Position numbers and translations under genes: made by a program
Notes under the pieces: model-generated
Told to the model about the DNA's origin: nothing
Database searches by the model: none
The model's input: the letters and a program-made list of their open reading frames with translations, nothing else
NCBI GenBank assembly: GCA_945873585.1
Contig: CAMCDO010000003.1
Location: forward strand, 1 to 37,978
Length of the DNA stretch: 37,978 bases
Reading direction: 5' to 3'
From: Verrucomicrobia subdivision 6 bacterium
GTDB lineage: Bacteria; Verrucomicrobiota; Verrucomicrobiia; Methylacidiphilales; Verrucolacustridaceae
Part shown: one piece after another, positions 10,356 to 19,136 of the stretch
How the letters are laid out: every line of letters starts with the position of its first letter
How positions within the stretch are numbered: position 1 is the first letter of the stretch

Positions 10356-11120
10356 TCAGGCTTGTTTTTCGGGAAGGGGAGAAGCGGGTGAGCGAGATTT
10401 CCAGCTAGCTTCTTGGAAGGCGAAGACTTTTTGTATTCCTTGTTCGGCAAGGGTGAGGAGAGATTGAAATTCAGCTCTACTAAAATCATGTTCTTCGCCT
10501 CCTGCCTGAACTTCGACAAGGCGACCCGCACCGGTCATGACGACATTCATGTCGACTTGGGCGTCGCGATCTTCGGGGTAGTCGAGATCGAGAATGACCT
10601 GATCTTTGAGGAGGCCGACACTGATGGCGGCGACGGGGGTGCGGAGGGGATCAGCGGTCATGCGCCCAGCGATTTGCAGGCGTTCGACAGCTCGGCGCAG
10701 AGCAAGGCAGGCTCCGGTGATGGCCGTGGTACGGGTGCCGCCGTCGGCCGCGAGCACATCGCAATCAATCCAGAAGCTGCGGGGTCCGAGGGCGGTGAGA
10801 TCGACCACGGCGCGAAGGCTGCGACCGAGGAGACGCTGAATCTCGGTGGAACGTCCGTCGACCTTGCCACGAGAAGAGTCGCGAGCTTTGCGACTGGGGG
10901 TTGAAGCAGGGAGCATGGAGTATTCCGCGGTGAGCCAGCCCCCAGGGACGTTCTGATCTTTCATCCAGCGGGGAACGGCCTCGTCCACGCTGGCGGTGCA
11001 GATAACCTCGGTTTTGCCGCAGCGCAGAAGGACAGATCCGACGGCATGAGGGGCGATATCCCAAGTGCAGGATAAAGGGCGCAGATCGGAAGCGGAACGG
11101 CCATCAGGGCGGGTACTCAT
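10356..11120 (-). CDS. rph: Ribonuclease PH
   Basis: [44 protein letters not shown]...[16 protein letters not shown]......[19 protein letters not shown]. Confidence 0.95.
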   Translation of the reverse strand: MSTRPDGRSASDLRPLSCTWDIAPHAVGSVLLRCGKTEVICTASVDEAVPRWMKDQNVPGGWLTAEYSMLPASTPSRKARDSSRGKVDGRSTEIQRLLGRSLRAVVDLTALGPRSFWIDCDVLAADGGTRTTAITGACLALRRAVERLQIAGRMTADPLRTPVAAISVGLLKDQVILDLDYPEDRDAQVDMNVVMTGAGRLVEVQAGGEEHDFSRAEFQSLLTLAEQGIQKVFAFQEASWKSRSPASPLPEKQA

Positions 11121-12001
11121 TTAGAAAGATCCTCGGCAGAACGGACGGTGTTGGAAAGAAGAAGTGCAATAGTCATTGGACCGACCCCACCTGGATTTGG
11201 GGTGATGGCACCCGCGACGGTGGAAACGGATGCGAAATCAACATCTCCGACAAGGCGGTATCCACGAGCGTTGTTGGCATCGGAAATTCGGTTAACGCCG
11301 ACATCGATGACGGTGGCTCCTGGGCGAACATGTTCTTTGGTGAGAAAGAGGGGGCGCCCAATGGCGGCGACGAGAATATCGGCTTGGCGGGTGAGAGAGG
11401 GTAGATCGACGGAGGCAGAGTGAGCGAGGGTGACGGTACAGTCTGCGCCTGGGGATTTACGTGCGAGAAGAGTGGCGAGAGGGCGCCCGACGATTTGGCC
11501 GCGACCAAGGATAACGGCGTGCTTTCCTGCGGTGGGGATTTTGCCGAAGCGGAGAATTTCTAGAATTCCTGCGGGAGTGCAGGGGAGAAAACCGGTGGGA
11601 TCGCCGAGTAGAAGTTTTCCAAAGTTGAGAGGATGGAATCCATCGACATCCTTTGTCGGAGAGACGTGGGCATAGACTGTGTCGTTGGGGAGGGGCGCAG
11701 GGAGGGGAGACTGAATGAGAATGCCGTGGACGAGGGGATCGGCGTTGAGAGAGTCGATTTCATGGAGAAGGGAGGACAGGGTGGTGGTGGAGGGAAGAAC
11801 GAGAGTGTGACTGGCGATGCCCACTTCCTTGGCTCGGGCTTCTTTGCGGGCAACGTAGGCGCGGGAGGCGGGGTCTTCCCCAACGCGAATAAAGACAAGT
11901 TTAGGGGTGACGCCTCGTTTGCTGAGGGCTGAGACGCGAACTGCAGTTTCGCGGTGAATCGAACTGGCAAAGGCTTCTCCATCTAAGATATGTGCAGGCA
12001 T
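11117..12001 (-). CDS. folD: Bifunctional methylene-THF dehydrogenase/methenyl-THF cyclohydrolase
   Basis: RVGEDPASRAYVARKEARAKEVGI; HGILIQSPLP; KDVDGFHPLNFGKLL; CTPAGILEIL; VILGRGQIVGRPLATLL. ORF track allows a start at 12016; MPAHILDGEAFA at 12001 preferred. Confidence 0.94.
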   Translation of the reverse strand: MPAHILDGEAFASSIHRETAVRVSALSKRGVTPKLVFIRVGEDPASRAYVARKEARAKEVGIASHTLVLPSTTTLSSLLHEIDSLNADPLVHGILIQSPLPAPLPNDTVYAHVSPTKDVDGFHPLNFGKLLLGDPTGFLPCTPAGILEILRFGKIPTAGKHAVILGRGQIVGRPLATLLARKSPGADCTVTLAHSASVDLPSLTRQADILVAAIGRPLFLTKEHVRPGATVIDVGVNRISDANNARGYRLVGDVDFASVSTVAGAITPNPGGVGPMTIALLLSNTVRSAEDLSK

Positions 12002-12036
12002 GGGAAAAGATTGCAACGAAGGAGGGTAAAGTGGAA

Positions 12037-13410
12037 CTAGGAAAGTTTTCGGAAGAGGGGAATGGGAAGGCCAGGCGGCGGTTGAACGATTTCCATGCCT
12101 GGACGGGATGCGGCGAGGGCGGAGGCGAACCAGGATTGGGCGTCGGGGTCGCCATGAACAAGTAGAACGCGGGAGGGTTTAATGTCCTCGGTGACCCAGC
12201 GGAGAAGGTCTTCCCGGGTAGCGTGAGCGGTGAGGTCGAAGTGGCGGACTTCGCAACGGACGGGGAGAGAACCGCCCTGTTCGCCCCATTCGACGGTACC
12301 TCCTTGGCCTGCTTTGCGAAGAAGGCCAGCGGGGGAAGAGGGTTCGGTATATCCGACGAAGAGGATGGAGTCGTGTTCCCGAGGAAAGAAAAGGCGTGCG
12401 ATAGTGTGGCTGGTAGTTTTTGGAGTCATCATGCCAGCGCTGAGGAGGTAAATATGGCCTGCGCGGAGTCGAAGGCTGGGCAAGCGGCGGGGATCGAATG
12501 TTTCGGGTTGGGCTTCTGGGATGAGACGAAAGTTTGCGTGTTGGCGAGGGGCGAGGGTTCGTTGGCGGTCGTAGACCTCGGTCATGGCTCGGCCTAGTCC
12601 ACCGATGTAGACGGGGGCGGAAGGAATTTTCCCTGCGAGGCTGGCATGGTGAAGAAGGGTGATGACTTCTTGAGTTTTGCCCATGGCGAAGACGGGCATG
12701 AGGACGGCTCCACCGCGTTCGAAGGTGGTGCGAATGGCGGTGAGGAGCTCCTCTTCAAAGTATGCGCGATCTTGGCCAGGGATGGCGGGTTGAGCGCCGC
12801 GGGTTGTTTCCATAATCAAGGTATCGAAAGGGCCGGTGGGAGTCTGGCAAGGGAGCATAAGGGATTGCCGTTGGAGATTGAGGTCGCCGGTGTAGAGGGC
12901 GCGGCGTTCTTCGGCGCGGATTTCGGTAAGGACAGAACCGAGGACATGGCCGGCATCATGAAAGACGAACTCCAGTTCGGAGGAGGAGTCGGCGCGGAAG
13001 GGACGATTGAGCGGAGCGAGTTCCCAAGTGACGGCGGAATCGTCCACCGTGCGGTGGGTATAGAGAGGGTAATCCATGCGGCCCAGTTCTCGTCGTTGGC
13101 GGGTCATGACATTGACAGAATTATGCAGAAGGGGTTCGGCCAGTGCGGCGGTGGCTGAGGTCATGAAGACTTTGGCGTGGGGATGGGCTTGGGAGACGAG
13201 GGGAAGAGCACCAATGTGGTCGTGGTGGGCGTGGGAAAGTATAATGGCGTCTAGATCTTGAGGAATCTGATCGAGGAGAGGAGTGGCGTCCCAACCGTCA
13301 CGGCGCGGGTGCATTCCCGCATCTAGCATAACCGAGGAGTCGCCTGCCTGAAGAAGATAGGAGTTGGCCCCGATTTCTGGGGCACGGGTTAGGTTTGTGA
13401 AATTGACCAT
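12037..13410 (-). CDS. Beta-CASP metallo-beta-lactamase-fold RNA-processing-type hydrolase
   Basis: HAHHDHIG (HxHxDH), DAGHVLGS, ALYTGDLN, beta-CASP segment VLMPVFAMGKTQEVI, C-terminal AHATREDLL...LLVHGDPDA. Confidence 0.87.
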   Translation of the reverse strand: MVNFTNLTRAPEIGANSYLLQAGDSSVMLDAGMHPRRDGWDATPLLDQIPQDLDAIILSHAHHDHIGALPLVSQAHPHAKVFMTSATAALAEPLLHNSVNVMTRQRRELGRMDYPLYTHRTVDDSAVTWELAPLNRPFRADSSSELEFVFHDAGHVLGSVLTEIRAEERRALYTGDLNLQRQSLMLPCQTPTGPFDTLIMETTRGAQPAIPGQDRAYFEEELLTAIRTTFERGGAVLMPVFAMGKTQEVITLLHHASLAGKIPSAPVYIGGLGRAMTEVYDRQRTLAPRQHANFRLIPEAQPETFDPRRLPSLRLRAGHIYLLSAGMMTPKTTSHTIARLFFPREHDSILFVGYTEPSSPAGLLRKAGQGGTVEWGEQGGSLPVRCEVRHFDLTAHATREDLLRWVTEDIKPSRVLLVHGDPDAQSWFASALAASRPGMEIVQPPPGLPIPLFRKLS

Positions 13411-13449
13411 GGAGAAGAGAGTCGGCGAGAAAGGAGAGCAATCGCTGGC

Positions 13450-14952
13450 TCAGGGCGTGCCCCGGAGCTGGGCTAGGACTTGAGCGGGAAGCTGATTTCC
13501 GGGAAGGGCGGCGCGGCCTGCAAGCCAATCGCGGGCGATTTGGCCGCGGCGCTGGTTGAGGAGTTGTGCAGAGATTTTAGGAAGAGTGGTGGCGACGGTG
13601 GCGGCGGGGGCTGGATCTCGTTTGACTAGATAAACGGCAAGCAGGCCGGTGGGAGTACGGATAAACGGGCTGACGCGCTGAGGATCCATTTGGGCGACGG
13701 CTTGGCGAATTCTGTCCGCATCGGGAAAGGTGAGGGGTTTATCGTCTGCGGGGGCAAAGACGGGTATTTTTGTGGGGGTAAGTTTTGCCGATTGAGCGAG
13801 TGCTTCCCATTTCTGTCCGCGAGCGAGGCCTGCATTCGCGCTTTGGATAAAGGCTTGGGCTTGTTGGCTGGCCAACTGGATCCGAGCAGTCTCTTGCCAA
13901 CGAGTGCGGACTGCGGCGGTAACTTCGGACAAGGGGCGCTGGCGCCCAGGTTGCGCTTCGCGGAGGTGGAGAACGAGAAAGCCATTTTTGGATGGAAGAA
14001 AATCGCTCACTGGATCTTCGGCTGTGAGAGCAAAGGCGGCAGCGGTGAGTCGAGGGTCATTTTCACCTGGGAAAGGGGTTTCAGTCGGGGCGAAAGGTCC
14101 GTAAGTGCGTGGATTAAGCTTAGCAGCAGCAGCGGCAGTTGAGAAATCTGGGCGAGATTTTCCTTCGGCTAGATTGAAGAACTGTGAGGTAAAGGCGAAA
14201 GCCACCTCACCAGCTTTAGCCCGAGATTCTTCGGTCGAAGCCCCTGCAAGAAATTCCACGATCTCGACCGTTCGGCGTGGAGGAATAGTAAACTCGGATT
14301 CGCCTGCCTTATAAAAAGTTTCCAGATCTTGTTGGGTTGGCTCGGAGGGTGTGATGGTCGCGGGGTCCCAACGCACGACTTGGACTTCGACTGGGCCGAA
14401 GAGACGGAGCAGACGGGTTTCGGCCTCGTTGGGCATAACCACTGCGGTGGAGGTTAGAGCGGTGAGGAGTTGGCGGGTGCGCACTTCATCGGCGATGGCT
14501 TGGTTGAAGCGTTCTCCACTGAAACCCTGTGGAGAGAGGAAGTTCGCAGAGAAACGTTGAAAGAATTCGGGGTCGTACTGTTTATCTTTTTGGAAGAGGG
14601 GGTTCTCTTTGATGGCGCTGATCAGTTGAGCTGGTTGTGCTTCGAGTTGTGCTGAGTCGGCCGCTTGGATTTGGAGGAGACGAATCCACGTTTGAAAATT
14701 CAAAAGCTCATTTTGCTCAGCGGCGGGGATACGGCCTGTTTCCAAGGTGATCTCGAGAAGGGATTGACGTTGTGCGGCGACGAATTCATTTAGAGTAAGA
14801 GTTCGGCCATTGATCTGTCCCATGCTTTGGGAAGCTGGATCGACGCCCCCTTTCGGGGTCCAATTTCCGAAAAAGATGAATGAGACGCCAACTATGGCGA
14901 GAAGGATCAAGAGGAGACCTTTTAACTTATCATGGAGGAAGGTGATCATCAT
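13450..14952 (-). CDS. PpiD/SurA-like membrane-anchored periplasmic folding factor
   Basis: N-terminal TM anchor MMITFLHDKLKGLLLILLAIVGVSFIFFGNW, SurA_N-like region (GQINGRTLTLNEFVAAQRQSLLE), rotamase-like segments of low conservation. Start set at 14952 rather than ORF-track 15018. Confidence 0.75.
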   Translation of the reverse strand: MMITFLHDKLKGLLLILLAIVGVSFIFFGNWTPKGGVDPASQSMGQINGRTLTLNEFVAAQRQSLLEITLETGRIPAAEQNELLNFQTWIRLLQIQAADSAQLEAQPAQLISAIKENPLFQKDKQYDPEFFQRFSANFLSPQGFSGERFNQAIADEVRTRQLLTALTSTAVVMPNEAETRLLRLFGPVEVQVVRWDPATITPSEPTQQDLETFYKAGESEFTIPPRRTVEIVEFLAGASTEESRAKAGEVAFAFTSQFFNLAEGKSRPDFSTAAAAAKLNPRTYGPFAPTETPFPGENDPRLTAAAFALTAEDPVSDFLPSKNGFLVLHLREAQPGRQRPLSEVTAAVRTRWQETARIQLASQQAQAFIQSANAGLARGQKWEALAQSAKLTPTKIPVFAPADDKPLTFPDADRIRQAVAQMDPQRVSPFIRTPTGLLAVYLVKRDPAPAATVATTLPKISAQLLNQRRGQIARDWLAGRAALPGNQLPAQVLAQLRGTP

Positions 14953-14999
14953 CGTTTTTGGCTTGTCAGGGGGGTCGGAGGGAAGCGCAAAATGAGAGG

Positions 15000-15743
15000 A
15001 TGCGCCGAATTCTGTCATTTGCTGTGCTCGGGGTATTAGTGCTGAGTCATAGTACTTGGGGCGAGGATCAGATTCGGCTTAAAAGTGGGGAGGTTCTGCG
15101 AGGTACGGCGACCAAATTCGATGAGGGATCGATGACCCTTACCTTCAAATTCGACAAGGGAACCTTGGGGTATAGCCAAGCCGATCTGGCCGAGGTGATT
15201 TTGGCGGAGCGGCCTGGGGTAGTGGAGGGGAGGAAAGCGTTCGCGGAGGGGAATTTGGATGAAGTTGTTTCCAATTGGAAGGGGCCTGTGGGTGAGTTCA
15301 TGGGGGTAGATAACCCTTGGGTACTGGAGTGCACGGGTGGCTTGGGACAAACCTATCTTGCGCAGGGCAAAGTCGCGGAGGCCGAGGGTCTTTATGGAAA
15401 GATGAAAAAGTTTTACCCCACGGGTCCAGCGGCCTTGCGGGCGGAAGTGGGGCTAGCCGAGGCGACATCGGGGCGGGATGTGGATGGGCTGCTCAAAAAA
15501 CTGGACGAGTTGAAGGGGCAACTTAAAGAAAGTCTCCGTCCTCTGCGGGCAGATCGTGAAGGATTGGCGGAGTTCTATTTTTCGCGGGGTGGGGCCTATG
15601 AAAAGAAGGGGGAGGTAAAAAAAGCGTTGGAGGATTATCTACGGGTGAGCGCTCTTTATCCTGACCCACCTTCGCTTGGGCAGAGGGCGGAAAAAAAGGC
15701 TCAAGCCCTGCGCTTAGCTAACAAAGACCTCGTCACCGACTAA
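15000..15743 (+). CDS. Secreted TPR-type protein of the ExbB/ExbD locus
   Basis: Signal peptide MRRILSFAVLGVLVLSHSTWG; TPR-like repeats (GGLGQTYLAQGKVAEAEGLYGKMKKFYP; YFSRGGAYEKKGEVKKALEDYLRVSALYP). Confidence 0.75.
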   Translation: MRRILSFAVLGVLVLSHSTWGEDQIRLKSGEVLRGTATKFDEGSMTLTFKFDKGTLGYSQADLAEVILAERPGVVEGRKAFAEGNLDEVVSNWKGPVGEFMGVDNPWVLECTGGLGQTYLAQGKVAEAEGLYGKMKKFYPTGPAALRAEVGLAEATSGRDVDGLLKKLDELKGQLKESLRPLRADREGLAEFYFSRGGAYEKKGEVKKALEDYLRVSALYPDPPSLGQRAEKKAQALRLANKDLVTD

Positions 15744-15767
15744 GTTTTTGCCTTATTCTTTGCCTTT

Positions 15768-16541
15768 ATGAAAAAGATCAATTTCCGTTCAATCGCATTT
15801 ACGTTTCTGACTTGGTTTTGTCTTGGGTCAACACTTCTAGCGGAAGAAGCGGCTGGAGAGAAAAAGCAGACGGTTTGGGAGATGTTTCATGGGGGTGGTA
15901 TCGTCATGTACATCCTGCTGATTGCTTCGATTTTGATCATGGCCTTTACGATTGAGGCCTTTATCAAGATTCGGATGGGCCGCTTGGCTCCTCCCGCGGT
16001 GCTGGCTCAGCTAAAAGACGCGATTGTTTCTGGGAATTACCCCCTAGCTCATCAGGTCTGTACGGCTAACCCCTGCTATTTAGGGAAGATCGTGCAGGCA
16101 GGGTTGGAAAGGCTGGGTAGAGGGAGGGAAGCAGTTGAAACCGCGGTGGGCGATACAACGGCCAAGGAACTCAATGGGATTAAGGCTAATATTCAGTATC
16201 TTTCCGTTATCGGGGTGGTTAGCCCGATGGTCGGTTTGACTGGGACCGTGGTGGGCATGATCAAGGCGTTTAAAACACTCGGTTCTTCCGGGGCTGCGGA
16301 TCCGAGTAAACTGGCGGAAAATATTTCGGAGGTTCTAGTAGCCACGGGGGCAGGCCTCTTTGTCGCCATCCCAGGCTTTATTCTCTACTATGTCTTTCGC
16401 AATCGGATTCAGACCGTCTCGGTCGCAGTCGATGCGGAGGTCAACCTGCTTTTGGAAGACATCCCTTTCGAACAGCTCACCGGATATCGAGTGAGTGAGT
16501 ACCTCGGCGCCCCCACCGAAGCTCCGGTGGCGGGAGCGTAA
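15768..16541 (+). CDS. MotA/TolQ/ExbB proton channel family protein
   Basis: MYILLIASILIMAFTIEAFIKIR; IGVVSPMVGLTGTVVGMIKAF; EVLVATGAGLFVAIPGFILYYVFRNRI. Confidence 0.93.
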   Translation: MKKINFRSIAFTFLTWFCLGSTLLAEEAAGEKKQTVWEMFHGGGIVMYILLIASILIMAFTIEAFIKIRMGRLAPPAVLAQLKDAIVSGNYPLAHQVCTANPCYLGKIVQAGLERLGRGREAVETAVGDTTAKELNGIKANIQYLSVIGVVSPMVGLTGTVVGMIKAFKTLGSSGAADPSKLAENISEVLVATGAGLFVAIPGFILYYVFRNRIQTVSVAVDAEVNLLLEDIPFEQLTGYRVSEYLGAPTEAPVAGA

Positions 16542-16558
16542 CGACGGGATCGCGTGCC

Positions 16559-17023
16559 ATGTCTGGGCACGGAAAAAAATTTAGCGTCCACACCGCGGGG
16601 GGTGAGGAGGAACCCGAGTTTCAGGTTGCACCGATGGTGGACGTTCTCTTGGTCTTGCTGATGTTTTTTACGGCTACGACCACGACCGAGATTAAAAGTC
16701 AGATTGCGGATTTAACTCTACCCGACGCACAGGATGCGAAGGATCGGGAAAAGGGAGAGGGACAGTTTGTGGTGAATATTAACCGGTTAGGTGGCTTGGA
16801 GCAGGCAGGGGGACAATCGGGCCTGACTGAGGCAGCCCTCTCCCAACTCATTAAGAAGGACTATGAAAGTACAAGGAAGCTTAACCCGAACGCGAATTAC
16901 CGCGTGCTGGTGCGGGCAGATAAGGATCTGGGCTGGGAAAAGACTAAAGTGGTCTTGAAGGCGGCGGCGACGGCGGGAGTCGCCAATGTGGTTTTTGCTA
17001 CGACCAAAGGGGGTAAGGGGTAA
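16559..17023 (+). CDS. ExbD/TolR family protein (first copy)
   Basis: FQVAPMVDVLLVLLMFFTATTT with the ExbD TM aspartate; C-terminal NYRVLVRADKDLGWEKTKVVLKAAATAGV. Confidence 0.9.
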   Translation: MSGHGKKFSVHTAGGEEEPEFQVAPMVDVLLVLLMFFTATTTTEIKSQIADLTLPDAQDAKDREKGEGQFVVNINRLGGLEQAGGQSGLTEAALSQLIKKDYESTRKLNPNANYRVLVRADKDLGWEKTKVVLKAAATAGVANVVFATTKGGKG

Positions 17024-17026
17024 TTT

Positions 17027-17437
17027 ATGGCTGGAGGTGGATCGAGCGACGGGGATTATGGATTACAGATCGCGCCGATGTTGGACGTGATGTTTGTTCT
17101 CCTACTTTTCTTTATGGTGATGGCGGGAAAACAGGTGAAGGAGGCGGAGTTGGGCGTGCAGGTGCCGGGTGCTTCTAAGGCGGTCAGCACGGCTAAGACT
17201 CCTGTAACACTGCGAGTAGGCGAAAACGGCGTGGTTTCTTTTAATGATAGCCCGGTCGACAGTCGGGATGATCGGGAGATGCCTAAGCTGCTGGCGAAGC
17301 TTAAGGCGCTGGTTGAGGCATCGCCCGATCAGTCGGTGATCATTCGCCCTAAAGACAGTGCCCCCTACCAGAGGGTTATCGATGTGCTAAACGCCTGTGG
17401 GGCCGCCCGCGTTAAGAACCTGACGTTCGGCGGGTAG
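17027..17437 (+). CDS. ExbD/TolR family protein (second copy)
   Basis: YGLQIAPMLDVMFVLLLFFMVMAG; SVIIRPKDSAPYQRVIDVLNACGAARVKNLTF. Confidence 0.92.
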   Translation: MAGGGSSDGDYGLQIAPMLDVMFVLLLFFMVMAGKQVKEAELGVQVPGASKAVSTAKTPVTLRVGENGVVSFNDSPVDSRDDREMPKLLAKLKALVEASPDQSVIIRPKDSAPYQRVIDVLNACGAARVKNLTFGG

Positions 17438-17481
17438 TGTGTTTAAGGGAGAAGTCGAAGGGCAAACCCAAAGGGTTTTGC

Positions 17482-18042
17482 TTAGGCGCGCCCCATGTAC
17501 TTCTTTTCGCGAGTGTCGACGCGGATGAGCTCGCCCTCCTTGATGAAAAGGGGAACTTGCAATTGGAGCCCTGTCTCCAGCTTGGCTACTTTCATGACAT
17601 TATTGGCGGAATCACCGCGTACTCCCTCGGGAGATTCGATGACTTTGAGAATGGCGCTGGCAGGAGGTTCCACTGAAACGGCTTTCCCTTCGATAAAGAG
17701 AATTTCGCAAACCATGTTTTCCGAGAGGAAATCCTTGGCATCCTCAAGCAACTCGGGCGCGAGGGTTAGGTTCTCGTAATTCTCGGGGTTGATGAAGGTG
17801 TAGCCGGTGTTGTCGTGGTAGCTAAATTCCCACTTATCTCGAGAGACGCTGACCGACTCGAGGCGGTCGTCGGAGGCGAGACGATGATCGGAGGATTGGC
17901 CTGAACGGAGGGAGCGGAAGGTGGCTTGGACGAAAGCGCGCTTATTTCCAGGGGTACGATGAACTGTTCCTAGGACCACAAAAATATCTCCGTCTTTCTT
18001 TACGGCCATTCCTTTTTTTAGATCGTTTGCAATTACAGCCAT
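17482..18042 (-). CDS. efp: Elongation factor P
   Basis: Three-domain EF-P: ANDLKKGMAVKKDGDIFVVLGTVHRTPGNKRAFVQATFRSLRSG ... TGYTFINPENYENLTL ... GDSANNVMKVAKLETGLQLQVPLFIKEGELIRVDTREKKYMGRA. Strong SD-like AAGGAG upstream. Confidence 0.95.
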   Translation of the reverse strand: MAVIANDLKKGMAVKKDGDIFVVLGTVHRTPGNKRAFVQATFRSLRSGQSSDHRLASDDRLESVSVSRDKWEFSYHDNTGYTFINPENYENLTLAPELLEDAKDFLSENMVCEILFIEGKAVSVEPPASAILKVIESPEGVRGDSANNVMKVAKLETGLQLQVPLFIKEGELIRVDTREKKYMGRA

Positions 18043-18069
18043 AGTTTCATTCTCCTTCTTTTTTGTATC

Positions 18070-19050
18070 TCAAAGCAATCTGAAACGAGTTAGATCCTGC
18101 GCGTCGACAAGGCCGACGGGGCGTCGTGTGGCATCGACCACAACCAAGTCTTCAATCCGATGGGTTTCAAAAATATGGAGGGCTTTGGCGGCTAAGCTAC
18201 CGACAGAGATAGTTACGGGATTTTTCGTCATGACAGCACGAATTGGGCGCTTGCCGATCTGAGGATCCTTCTGGAAACCTCTAACGAAATCTCCGTGAGT
18301 ATAGATACCTGCCACTTTGCCCCGTGCATCCAGAATAATGGCGGCACCGCATCTTTTGGCGGTGATTTCGGACAAGGCTTGGCTCACGGTAGTTTCCGTG
18401 CTGCAAATGGGTACGGAAGCTCGGGGTCGCATGATTTCACTGACGGGCAGAAGCAGATCTCGACCAATGGCTCCAGCGGGATGGAGACGGGCAAAATCCT
18501 CGCGGCGGAATCCGCGGCTTTCAAGGAGGACCATGGCAAGGGCATCCCCCATCGCCAACATGGCGGTGGTACTGGAAGTCGGAGCGAGATTGAGTGGGCA
18601 GGCTTCCTGTTTTACTGAGACATCAAGGGCGACGTCCGATTGACGGGCGAGATGGGAGCGGAGGTTACCAGTCATTACAATGATGGGATTGCCTTGCCGT
18701 TTGAAAAGGGGAACAACGCGGAGAAGCTCATCGGTACTTCCGCTGTAGCTGAGGACAAGGATGAGATCTTTTTTTGAGACAACTCCCAAATCCCCGTGGG
18801 CGGCATCTACAGGATCGAGGGTCACTGAGGTCGTTCCGGTACTGGCAAGGGTGGCGGCGATCTTATTGCCGATGTGCCCTGATTTGCCAATGCCCGTCAC
18901 GATGATCTTTCCTCCGCTTTCGAGTCGTTGCTTCATCAGAGCGATGGCCTTAATGAAGGAGGGACCGAGGCGGCGACTGACTCGTCGTAGGGCAGCGATC
19001 TCGATATCAAGAACGCGACGCGCTTTCTGGATTTGGTGTCCGTTTGCCAT
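18070..19050 (-). CDS. kdsD: KpsF/GutQ family arabinose-5-phosphate isomerase
   Basis: SIS domain (GKIIVTGIGKSGHIGNKIAATLASTGTTSVTLDPVDAAHGDLG) followed by two CBS domains. Confidence 0.93.
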   Translation of the reverse strand: MANGHQIQKARRVLDIEIAALRRVSRRLGPSFIKAIALMKQRLESGGKIIVTGIGKSGHIGNKIAATLASTGTTSVTLDPVDAAHGDLGVVSKKDLILVLSYSGSTDELLRVVPLFKRQGNPIIVMTGNLRSHLARQSDVALDVSVKQEACPLNLAPTSSTTAMLAMGDALAMVLLESRGFRREDFARLHPAGAIGRDLLLPVSEIMRPRASVPICSTETTVSQALSEITAKRCGAAIILDARGKVAGIYTHGDFVRGFQKDPQIGKRPIRAVMTKNPVTISVGSLAAKALHIFETHRIEDLVVVDATRRPVGLVDAQDLTRFRLL

Positions 19051-19136
19051 AAAGAGGAAATATTATGCGACCTTGGCTTCAGGGGCAACCTGCATGAGAG
19101 CTTGAGCCAATCCCCGAAAAACGGCACGGTAAGAGG

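Noticed and set aside
10348-10374. CAAGC-TTGATCAG-GCTTG-TTTTT hairpin at the rph stop
   Set aside because: Terminator-like only on the + strand, where no gene ends; on the coding strand it is followed by an A-run. Kept as coincidence.
10301-10531. N-terminal extension of ppdK in the ORF track
   Set aside because: Would overlap the 3' part of rph; conserved PPDK sequence starts shortly after MPTKTKSSK at 10300.
10413-10904. 163-aa + strand ORF antisense to rph
   Set aside because: Shadow of a strongly conserved gene; no signal peptide or motif.
12646-13158. 170-aa + strand ORF antisense to the beta-CASP gene
   Set aside because: Shadow ORF; Gly/Glu-rich mirror of conserved coding sequence.
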